A DNA stretch of 8,939 nucleotides from Candidatus Poseidoniales archaeon (GTDB taxonomy: Archaea; Thermoplasmatota; Poseidoniia; Poseidoniales; Poseidoniaceae), in NCBI GenBank assembly GCA_012959845.1, contig DUCL01000003.1, positions 1 through 8,939 of the forward strand, given 5' to 3'. Below, in pieces: positions 1 through 6,500 of the stretch (its first letter is position 1; every line of letters begins with the position of its first letter). The translations under genes were made by a program, and so were the position numbers. Under the pieces are notes generated by a model. It saw only the letters and a list, made by a program, of their open reading frames with translations, was not told the DNA's origin and did no database searches.

Positions 1-636
1 CCAACGTCTATCTTCATCAAACCTAGTAATACATAGCCATACTGCAAATGGTACACCAATGTGTAAACTAGGCATTGCATTAGAAAATGGATCTATTCTT
101 CTAAACCAATCAGCAATCTCTGGTGTAAGTGAATATGCAAGTGTTTCCATTTCAGGAATAGTATCACCTGTAACTCTAACATTGAAAAATAGATAAAACG
201 GAATAGCCAACAAGTATACCCACGCAATAGAAAGTGTGATTCTATCGGCCATCCATCTGTCATCAAAATATGCAAAGTAAAAGATTGAAACATAACAGAT
301 AAACATGAATCCTGTGACATAGTAATGTGTCAAGAATACGGTCAGTAAGTCGTTTTCAAAGGTTTGTTGAACCCATAGCACCATATTACCTTCGATGGCA
401 TATATCCAAGGAGTCATGTCCAATCCTGCAGAAGCCATCAGAATCCTATCGACTTGGTCAAGGAAATCTTTAGCATTATATATCATAAAAACGATGAAAA
501 TATGAATCCAATATCTTCGTACAAAATCTACAAATGTTGGAATTGTGATTACAAACCAAGGCGGTTTGAAGATAGGTAAAAGAATGACTCCGAGTGCTAA
601 TGCAGTAATCATCCAACTCAAGTAGACTCCGTCCAT
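1..636 (-). CDS. PAP2/Aur1-like membrane phosphatase or phosphotransferase, partial
   Basis: This is an open frame of 212 codons from the ATG at 634-636 with no stop before the window edge, so the C-terminus is missing. The protein is strongly hydrophobic, with likely membrane segments near residues 5-23, 43-60, 103-124 and 134-152 and another starting after 193. The motif NAMPSLHIG (residues 187-194, His192) matches the PSxH (C2) motif of the PAP2 superfamily, in particular the Aur1-like branch that acts on phospholipid head groups. The usual KxxxxxxRP C1 motif is weak: only NVRVTGD at 152-158 sits where it would be expected. The second catalytic His (C3, SRxxxxxH) would lie outside the window. 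The start is supported by GGAGGT at 643-648, six nt before the ATG. Family assignment is fairly secure. The substrate (lipid phosphate, isoprenyl diphosphate or inositol lipid) cannot be told from this sequence. Confidence 0.72.
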   Translation of the reverse strand, partial: MDGVYLSWMITALALGVILLPIFKPPWFVITIPTFVDFVRRYWIHIFIVFMIYNAKDFLDQVDRILMASAGLDMTPWIYAIEGNMVLWVQQTFENDLLTVFLTHYYVTGFMFICYVSIFYFAYFDDRWMADRITLSIAWVYLLAIPFYLFFNVRVTGDTIPEMETLAYSLTPEIADWFRRIDPFSNAMPSLHIGVPFAVWLCITRFDEDRRW

Positions 637-642
637 TGCTCA

Positions 643-665
643 ACCTCCAACCCCTATGGGGTTGG
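643..665 (-). promoter_or_regulatory. Perfect hairpin abutting the SD of the PAP2 gene
   Basis: Positions 647-654 (CCAACCCC) and 658-665 (GGGGTTGG) form perfect 8-bp arms around a TAT loop. In the minus-strand transcript the 3' arm ends on the first two G of the SD GGAGGT (648-643), six nt before the start codon. Three readings are possible. It could be an mRNA hairpin tuning access to the SD, a terminator for the upstream mrp-DUF971 unit, or, because an AT-rich TTATCTAA element lies at about 668-677, an operator between TATA box and transcription start. The repeat is seen directly; its role is inferred. Confidence 0.5.
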
Positions 666-712
666 GTTTAGATAATCAAATGATTGCTAACAAAATTGCA
701 ATTTGCCCAATT

Positions 713-725
713 CAAAAAGAAAATG
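713..725 (-). terminator. T-tract, candidate archaeal terminator after DUF971 gene
   Basis: On the minus strand CATTTTCTTTTTG begins about five nt after the DUF971 stop codon. Archaeal RNA polymerase often terminates at such oligo-T runs without a hairpin. A separate SD and hairpin for the next gene downstream fit a transcription break here, but read-through into the PAP2 gene cannot be excluded. Confidence 0.35.
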
Positions 726-730
726 AACGC

Positions 731-1084
731 TCACCATGCTCCATGCACATATTGCTTGCCATCATCTGGATCACGATGATTTGCTAAATCCCAAATTCTC
801 TCAAATCGGAATATCCCATTTGAACAACCATTTTGCCAAATGAAATTAAGAGCATAATGTCCAACTGGATTTACGCTTGGTTTGTGTTCCTTATATGATT
901 CAACTTGACTGCGTAGATTTAGACTTGTTTCGTCTTGATTTCTTAGAGGTGCACAATTAGCACAAGGGCATGCATGGCGCAAATCATGGTATGTAATCGT
1001 GAATTGTTGCTCATTGTCATAAGTTAAATGAAAATCGGATTCACGTCTTTCAATGCGTACTAATTTTGGCATTATTTCTGCCAT
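731..1084 (-). CDS. DUF971 / GBBH-like N-terminal domain protein, Mrp partner
   Basis: This 117-residue single-domain protein matches the DUF971 (gamma-butyrobetaine hydroxylase-like N-terminal) pattern. It has an IERRESDFHLTYDN start, the family core LRHACPCANC (residues 35-44), and PVGHYALNFIW (73-83), followed by an NGIFRFERIWDL block. The cysteines C39, C41 and C44 form a CxCxxC group, and C87 stands where many relatives carry a His in a DGH motif. In chloroplast HCF101 this domain is fused to the C-terminus of a Mrp ATPase; here it is a separate gene 10 nt after the mrp-like stop, so a joint role in Fe-S cluster handling is likely but inferred. GAGGGG (1091-1096), which overlaps the upstream stop codon, is a well-placed SD six nt before this ATG. 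This suggests coupled translation. Confidence 0.82.
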   Translation of the reverse strand: MAEIMPKLVRIERRESDFHLTYDNEQQFTITYHDLRHACPCANCAPLRNQDETSLNLRSQVESYKEHKPSVNPVGHYALNFIWQNGCSNGIFRFERIWDLANHRDPDDGKQYVHGAW

Positions 1085-1094
1085 ATTAGTCCCC

Positions 1095-2105
1095 TCAAAT
1101 TATCTCCAAAGATGGTGATGCTTCATCCGATATTTGTGCTTGGACTGCTTTCACAATCTCTGCAAAAGCAATGCTACTGGCACCTTCTGGGTCGCTAATG
1201 ATTCTATGCACACCGTCATCTCCGCCACGAACAAACCCAGGGTCAAATGGTAATGCTCCTAAGAATGGTACGCCGAAATCCTCCGCTGTTGACTTGCCTC
1301 CACCCTGTTTGAAAATATCTAGTGTTACAGAAAAATTTCCATTTTCATCAGATGTTGATGTTATAGTCTTACCACCCGGTCCAGCGATTTCAACTGACGT
1401 ATTTGCTGCGGTCACACCATTGATTGTATATCCAGACATATTTTCAATTACTCCAATTACAGGAACTTTGAGAGACCCTGCAAAGGTGATGGATTTTCTG
1501 CTATCTAACAAAGCAACCGCTTGAGGAGTGGTGACGATTACCATTCCGTCAATATCAGGTAGTGATTGAGATACTGTTAGTGGCTCATCAGAAGTACCTG
1601 GGGGGAAATCGATAATGAGGTAATCCAAATCTCCCCATTCAACATCACCAATGAATTGTTGGATCGCTCCTAATTTGATTGGCCCTCGCCAAACAACAGG
1701 GGTATCTGGGTCATCCAATAAAAATGCCATAGAAATAACCTTGACACCAAGATGGCCTTTTGCAGGATGAATCCTGCCTTCTTCAACATGGAGTCTATGG
1801 TTATCTAAACCCATCATTTTTGGAATGTTTGGACCTGTAATATCAATGTCCAAAATACCAACTTTGTGTCCTTGTTGAGCAAGAGATAGTGCTAGTCCTG
1901 TGGAAACAGTTGATTTTCCAACTCCGCCTTTTCCGGATAATACCATAATCTTGTGTTTGATTTTTCTTCCAATCTCTTGCATGGACATTTTACGTTTCAT
2001 TTGAGCGTAATTTTGTTCCATTTTCTTTTGCTCTTGAGGTGAAGGTTGAACTGGCCCAGCCGCATCATTCTTAGGGTCATGCGTGGTGATTGGCGATTCT
2101 GCCAT
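1095..2105 (-). CDS. mrp: Mrp/ApbC-type P-loop ATPase with Ig-like insert and no cysteines
   Basis: The 336-residue protein belongs to the Mrp/NBP35 Fe-S carrier ATPases. Residue numbers count from the ATG at 2103-2105. The deviant Walker A GKGGVGKS is at 58-65, the switch I region DIDITGPNIP at 86-95, and switch II/Walker B DYLIIDFPPGTSDE at 161-174. GVIENMSGY is at 218-226, and the family motif DIFKQGGGKS resumes at about 263. The CPxC-type loop normally between these last two, which carries the bridging [4Fe-4S] cysteines, is absent. About 36 other residues stand in its place, and the protein contains no Cys at all. The N-terminal MIP18 domain of many Mrp proteins is also missing; a charged, probably helical segment (about 26-52) precedes the ATPase core. 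An in-frame TTG at 2135 would add ten residues, but neither start has a clear SD, and the ATG fits the protein better. The gene heads an operon with the DUF971 gene. ATPase assignment is very secure. Whether it still carries an Fe-S cluster is open. Confidence 0.92.
   Translation of the reverse strand: MAESPITTHDPKNDAAGPVQPSPQEQKKMEQNYAQMKRKMSMQEIGRKIKHKIMVLSGKGGVGKSTVSTGLALSLAQQGHKVGILDIDITGPNIPKMMGLDNHRLHVEEGRIHPAKGHLGVKVISMAFLLDDPDTPVVWRGPIKLGAIQQFIGDVEWGDLDYLIIDFPPGTSDEPLTVSQSLPDIDGMVIVTTPQAVALLDSRKSITFAGSLKVPVIGVIENMSGYTINGVTAANTSVEIAGPGGKTITSTSDENGNFSVTLDIFKQGGGKSTAEDFGVPFLGALPFDPGFVRGGDDGVHRIISDPEGASSIAFAEIVKAVQAQISDEASPSLEII
1318..1427 (-). other. Ig-like (Big_6-type) segment replacing the CxxC loop of Mrp
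   Basis: This in-frame stretch codes for about 36 residues (227-262 of the ATPase) between ENMSGY and DIFKQGGG. Its pattern, INGVTAANTSVEI followed by GPGGKTITS and TSDENGNFSVTL, resembles the G-T-x-A-N-T-x-V-x-I and D-x-N-G-N-F-S-V-T-L strands of bacterial Ig-like repeats that usually occur in extracellular proteins. It is too short for a full Ig domain and for an intein. Reading frame and flanking Mrp motifs are intact on both sides, so this is not an obvious frameshift artefact. Confidence 0.6.
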
Positions 2106-2135
2106 AAGCCAAACGGGATGCGAGTAATACTTCAA

Positions 2136-2247
2136 CCTGTGCGGTGGGAAAAATGTAAATTTTGTGAATAATTATTACTATATATTGAATATTCAATTGA
2201 AAGTTTATCATCCTGTATAGTATTACTACTGCTGGGCGGAATGAGAG
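2136..2247. promoter_or_regulatory. Divergent AT-rich promoter region between mrp and alba
   Basis: This stretch separates two divergent genes and is very AT-rich between 2160 and 2225. For the rightward alba gene, TGTATAGTATT (about 2214-2224) lies 24-34 nt before the ATG. That fits a TATA box and a leaderless or very short-leader mRNA. For the leftward mrp gene, the run TATATAGTAATAATTATT (about 2167-2184, minus strand) is a candidate TATA element with a leader of about 45 nt. GTATTAC nearer the ATG (2124-2130) is a weaker alternative. Assignments are by spacing only. Confidence 0.4.
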
Positions 2248-2577
2248 ATGAGTGACAGGCGGACAATTTTTATCGGCAAAAAACCCCTACATGCTTATGT
2301 TAGGGCTGTGGTAATGGCAATGGAGGCTGGTGATAGATCTCTGAATCTTGTTGCTAGAGGTGCAACGATTGGAAGAGCTGTTGATGTGGCAGAAGTATGC
2401 AGAAGGCGTAATGGAATTATTGCTCAAAGCCTTCCTCCAGAAGTAATTATTGGCAATATTAATTGTAGTTCTGAAGAGCTTGAAAATGATGATGGAAAAA
2501 AGAGAACTGTCAGTGTTCTATCCATCCAATTAGATGGCGTGGGTGAATTGCCAAGTAGCGATTCAAATGAGAAATAA
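2248..2577 (+). CDS. albA: Alba family DNA/RNA-binding chromatin protein
   Basis: The 109-residue protein matches Alba throughout. IFIGKKPLHAYVRAV (residues 7-21) includes the lysine pair K11-K12 equivalent to the DNA-contacting, acetylation-regulated lysines of Sulfolobus Alba. LVARGATIGRAVDVAEVCRRR (34-54) is the family core, and the ELENDDGKKRTVSVLSIQL segment (77-95) gives the C-terminal strands. Alba coats DNA as dimers and also binds RNA. The tail after about residue 96 is acidic and slightly longer than in minimal Alba proteins. No strong SD precedes the start, and a TATA-like element about 26-30 nt upstream fits leaderless transcription. A four-codon frame opening at 2241 overlaps the start and is probably irrelevant. 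The stop TAA is followed immediately by the reversed stop of the convergent arsC. Confidence 0.93.
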   Translation: MSDRRTIFIGKKPLHAYVRAVVMAMEAGDRSLNLVARGATIGRAVDVAEVCRRRNGIIAQSLPPEVIIGNINCSSEELENDDGKKRTVSVLSIQLDGVGELPSSDSNEK

Positions 2578-2943
2578 TTATTGCTCTAATAATTTCAATC
2601 TCCGCTCTATTTCTTCAGCTGTTTTTTTGTAAACTTCATATTGTTGCCCATAAGGATCTTCTATCCCCCAGTCCTCATCAATTTTCATCGATGGACAATT
2701 AACTCCACAACCCATTGAAATTACCATGTCATAATCATCAGCCGAGAAGTCATCAACTGATTTTGGAATCATGTCTTTGGTAGAAATCCCTCTTGATTCA
2801 AGGTATTTTTGAGCATTGGAAGCGATTGTTGACGAGGCGGGGTGAGTCCCTGCAGAGACTGCAATATGTCCCATTGAACGAGCTAATCCTTCTGCCATCT
2901 GGGAGCGGCAAGAGTTGCCAACACATACGAATAATAGATGCAT
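2578..2943 (-). CDS. arsC: ArsC-type arsenate reductase / low-molecular-weight phosphatase fold
   Basis: The 121-residue protein starts with the P-loop of low-molecular-weight tyrosine phosphatases and ArsC, CVGNSCR (C7 to R13), followed by SQMAEGLAR. The redox pair needed for arsenate reduction appears as MGCGVNCP (C79 and C83), and EDPYG (D96-P97) supplies the general acid. The Cys79-Cys83 spacing (three residues between) is shorter than in the staphylococcal pI258 enzyme and resembles the CGDxCP form I recall from actinobacterial ArsC. Thioredoxin- or other thiol-coupled arsenate reduction to arsenite is the likely function; a plain protein phosphatase is less likely because of the C79/C83 pair. 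No ArsR regulator or ArsB/Acr3 pump is visible nearby. No SD is seen, and CATATG at 2965-2970 lies 22-27 nt upstream of the ATG, consistent with a leaderless mRNA. Confidence 0.88.
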   Translation of the reverse strand: MHLLFVCVGNSCRSQMAEGLARSMGHIAVSAGTHPASSTIASNAQKYLESRGISTKDMIPKSVDDFSADDYDMVISMGCGVNCPSMKIDEDWGIEDPYGQQYEVYKKTAEEIERRLKLLEQ

Positions 2944-3013
2944 AACTATTCTATTAAACGACTACATATGAAGTTCTCGCCTACATTTTAGATAGAGAAC
3001 TATTGGCCTTGTT
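2944..3013. promoter_or_regulatory. Back-to-back promoters between arsC and the membrane protein gene
   Basis: The 70-bp gap serves two divergent genes. A TATA-like CATATG (2965-2970) sits 22-27 nt before the arsC ATG on the minus strand. TTTTAGATA (about 2986-2994) sits 20-28 nt before the membrane protein ATG on the plus strand. Neither gene has an SD, so both may be leaderless. Shared regulation is possible, but no clear operator palindrome is visible. Confidence 0.4.
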
Positions 3014-3382
3014 ATGGAGTGGTTTAGCAAAGACGGTTATTGGCGTGGAATATTGCTTTCTGCCTCATTATTTGTATCCTTATTTCTAATTCATATCATA
3101 CTTGCTGCAAATGGCTATATGACCTTATTCAAAATTGTTGCAATATTGATAACAATTCATGCCATTGCTGTTGGACCAACTATTGTTCTTTTCGGGCAAA
3201 TAAGTAATCTACAAACAAAAACGGTTGCATTAAAAATTGGCCTTATTATCGCAATTCCACTCAATATTGGCTTAGGATGGGCATACGCAGAAATGATGTT
3301 TTCAATCGCTACGATGGCCTCATTCGTAGTGCTCACAACCGCATTGCATTTATTGGCTATTCGGCGTACTGGGAGCCTATAA
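3014..3382 (+). CDS. Small four-helix membrane protein of unknown function
   Basis: I do not recognise this 122-residue protein. It has four likely membrane helices at about residues 12-32, 37-61, 70-90 and 93-116, a short loop around 62-69 (GQISNLQT), and a basic end, RRTGSL. Intramembrane His27 and His49 and the motif VGPTIVLF (53-60) stand out, but no catalytic signature can be named. The start has no SD and a TATA-like box 20-28 nt upstream, so a leaderless mRNA is likely. It is divergent from arsC across 70 bp and converges on the tRNA gene, with only 10 nt between its stop and the tRNA 3' end. The position next to arsC invites a link to arsenic export, but nothing in the sequence supports that. 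Confidence 0.7.
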   Translation: MEWFSKDGYWRGILLSASLFVSLFLIHIILAANGYMTLFKIVAILITIHAIAVGPTIVLFGQISNLQTKTVALKIGLIIAIPLNIGLGWAYAEMMFSIATMASFVVLTTALHLLAIRRTGSL

Positions 3383-3392
3383 AATGTTGGAA

Positions 3393-3464
3393 TGCGAGCG
3401 CCGGGACTCGAACCCGGGTTCAAGCGTTGGCAACGCTCGGTGATAACCACTACACTACGCTCGC
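3393..3464 (-). tRNA. tRNA-Gly, anticodon GCC
   Basis: The minus strand folds into a full cloverleaf. The acceptor stem GCGAGCG pairs with CGCTCGC over seven perfect pairs. The D arm is GTGTAGTGGTTATCAC, and the anticodon stem GAGCG/CGCTT has one G-T pair and loop TTGCCAA, giving anticodon GCC (3429-3431). A four-nt variable loop is followed by T stem CCGGG/CCCGG with loop TTCGAGT. The discriminator is A and CCA is not encoded. There is no intron. The 72-nt gene lies between the surface protein gene and a convergent small membrane protein gene. Confidence 0.95.
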
Positions 3465-3489
3465 AGCAGTAGTTGACCGATTAGAAGGG

Positions 3490-3498
3490 GGTATAAAC
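3490..3498 (-). promoter_or_regulatory. TATA box of the tRNA-Gly gene
   Basis: The minus-strand GTTTATACC lies 26-34 nt upstream of the mature tRNA 5' end, which is the usual archaeal TATA position for a start a few bases before the tRNA. It lies downstream of the surface protein stop, so the tRNA most likely has its own promoter. Confidence 0.6.
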
Positions 3499-3517
3499 GG
3501 TTGTCGGCCTGAATCTT

Positions 3518-3538
3518 TGCTAATTCCGATGCTAATTC
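3518..3538. repeat. Short direct repeat at the 3' end of the surface protein gene
   Basis: TGCTAATTC occurs at 3518-3526 and again at 3530-3538, separated by CGA. The second copy overlaps the stop codon of the surface protein gene. The 12-bp period equals just over one helical turn. No function is evident. Confidence 0.4.
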
Positions 3539-6500
3539 ATTGGAAACCGAAACGGTCGCCACCGGGGTTAGATTTGTCACCATCTCCACCCTCTTTTCTC
3601 ATTACAAACATTACCACAACTGCGCCTATTATTGCAATGATTCCTAGAGCCATTACCAGCATTGTTGAAGAGATCCCTGCGCCACCGGTAATCACATTCT
3701 CTTTTTCTTCAAGTGTTACAACAATTGGTACTTCTCCTGTTGCTTCACCGTAAATATCGGATGCTTGTAAGAGTAAGGTGTGGGTTCCATCTGGTATTCC
3801 ACTGCGAATTGATAATTGTAGAGAGAAGATTCCATCACCTGCCACTCTATCTCCATTAGAACCATCGTCGTATAGTTTTGACCAATCTTCATTTTGTGTA
3901 ATCGGAGTGAATATTCCTAACTTCGCTCGAACCAACATCACGCCGTCTGCATCACTCACTTCTGCCTCCAATAGAGCGGTTGTAGTACTGTCTTCTCGTA
4001 TGATTATCATGTCTTCTGCAACAATTTGTGGTGCTGTATTGAGGACTGTCATCGTAGTTGAAACATGCTCCCCATCAGGGAGGCGATATGGTGTTGCTGC
4101 ATCTGGTTGAGCACCATTATCAATGTTGATCCAATGCCTCAATATTTGCTTTCCACCAATAGAGTCTGTTACAATAAATGGAATGTCATGTGAGCCTGGA
4201 GTCATTCCATTTGGCAAAGTGAAATTGCCTGCCCATACCTCGTTTTCCAACAATAATAAATCAACTAATTGTCCGCCAAATACTCGCATATCAACTTGCA
4301 CAGATTCAACGCCATGGCCGTCAAATGCAATCGCATTAACAATGATTAAATCTCCTCTCTTGGCAATGTGTGGAACAAATTCTACAGAGGTTAGACGTGG
4401 TGCATCGTCAACCACTTGAATGACTCCTGAACCTTCGGTAATAGCACCAAAGTAATCTGTAATCGTAACATTGATTGTAAAGTTTCCAACCTCTAATCCT
4501 GGTACCATCATTTGGGTTGTATATCTATCATCACCAATTGCATTATCTCCTGATAATCCCTTATCATTCAATGTTACAATTTCTCCACCAACTACTGTTA
4601 GGTCTGCAGTAATGGATTCAATATTCCATTCATCATCAGTAGCGTGGGCAACCAGATGTGCCACAGATGCTCCTTCGCCTACTACCAGTCCTTCTTCCAA
4701 AGTTAAACTAACTAATACTGGGTCAGTATTTTCTTCAGCTGTAACAATTGAAGGGGATAATACTCTGTCAATGTATTGAGTTTCATTAAGGAATGCAGAT
4801 TCGTCATTGGCACCATATTCAATTTCAAAACTCCTAGTCACACTTGAAACCAATCCTCTAAGTGGTCCTTCATCAATAATTGAGCCAAATGCAATACCTG
4901 CATCACCTGAATCACCATAACTACCAGTCCACTCAACAACATGGAAGTTGTGGTTATCTCTTGGGTCATTTGCAACAGAGTTTGCAACTATTTCTAAAAC
5001 GATTCCATCTTGCCCATTCAATCTAACATTATCACCAATTGCCATTGGAATCGGTACTAATCCTGTTTCTCTTCCAACAGTAATGTTACCAAGCGCTTGT
5101 TCCATTTCAGGTTGTGTCAAATTATTTTGAATCGGTGAACGTTCTGGTTTATCATCTCCACTACTTGCATCGGGACCTGTTTCTTCCCACGCAATTCTAA
5201 CCGTTCTGTTATCCCAGTGACTGTTAACACTTTGATAATTCCAAGAATTATTGTGGTATGCTCCTGCACCGGCACCATCAAAGAAATTACCTCCATTGAT
5301 CCCAGTGATATTGAACCATGATTCTTCATGAATGACATTTACTTCAAATTCATCACCGGAATAATTGCTTTGCATTCCAGATGTCTCAATACCTTTGACG
5401 ATTCCAAATGTACCTTGAACATCTCCAGAAAGTGTTCCATCAATATGGATGTCATCGGTTACAGTTTGCCCATTGACAACATCTGTTTCCAGATTGAAAA
5501 TCGTTCCATTGATAACCATTGTAGCGTTATCATCTTGGTCTTCCGCCCCAAAGGTTCCATGCCCGCGTATATTCTCTCTATGTTGCGTACGAATTCCGTC
5601 TTCCCATCGTTCAAGTATTTCCATTCCATCGAGTGAAATGTCCATTCTAAAGCCATCATCAATAATAATGAAATCACCTAATGCCTCAATTTGATTATGA
5701 CTTAGTTTCCTTACACCATTTTCGTCCCATGTTTCAAACAAAAACACACTGAGTTCTGCATCGATATCGATTGTGGTTGAGGATTCATTGGTTGAATCAA
5801 TCGTCATTAGCCCTCCAGCCTCTAAGCGAATCCTTTCAGAATTGATTCCATCTATCATACTGTGGTTTATCCAAGCATCACTGACATTAGCAATAATTTG
5901 TGTAACCGCTTCATCCTCTTCTGATGTGATTACGAGATATCCCCAGCCTCTGGCATCAATAACTTGAGAGGTTAACAATCCGGCTGTAATGGTTTCATTT
6001 TTCCAAATTGAATCTAATACAAATGACATATTTGTTGATACACCCTCAGTATTCTCTTCAGTTACCATTACACCATCTCCCAATTCCCATGAATTGAGAA
6101 CATCACCTATTCTCTGTTGCCATCCATGCCCATCAAAGTTTAATCTGAAATATTGATCGCCATCAACAGTAGTGTAATTTTGTAATAAGTTCCAAGAGGT
6201 TGTAAGTGTAATTTCATGGTCTGCCATCGGTTGATTCCAAGTTCCAACTTCGATGCTTCTAGTGAAAAAATTATTGTTGGTAGTTACAACTGTATCAATT
6301 GAATTCACTGTGACATCTACTGTTACTTGGTCAGCCCATTGCAAAGTTGAATTTAATAGCAGATGAGCAGTTCTAACTCCATTCTCATAGCCCCATGTTG
6401 TGAAAACACTAACATTCAGTTCAGTTCCATTTTGGATATGAGTTATTTCAGTGCTAATGTCAAATGTTGAATTGCTCGAGAACGTCAGTAGATATGCGTG

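Noticed and set aside
1318..1427. Intein or mobile insertion in mrp
   Set aside because: The segment is far too short for an intein, has no splicing-type Cys or Ser/Asn junctions, and shows no flanking direct repeats.
1171..1524. Plus-strand open frame opposite the Mrp insert region
   Set aside because: It is antisense to an intact Mrp frame with recognised motifs on both sides. I considered whether the insert might be a misread of this strand, but the minus frame is clean.
3277..3753. Plus-strand open frame of 158 codons across the tRNA and the end of the surface gene
   Set aside because: It runs through a clear tRNA on the opposite strand and the C-terminus of a convincing protein, and its translation has no family pattern.
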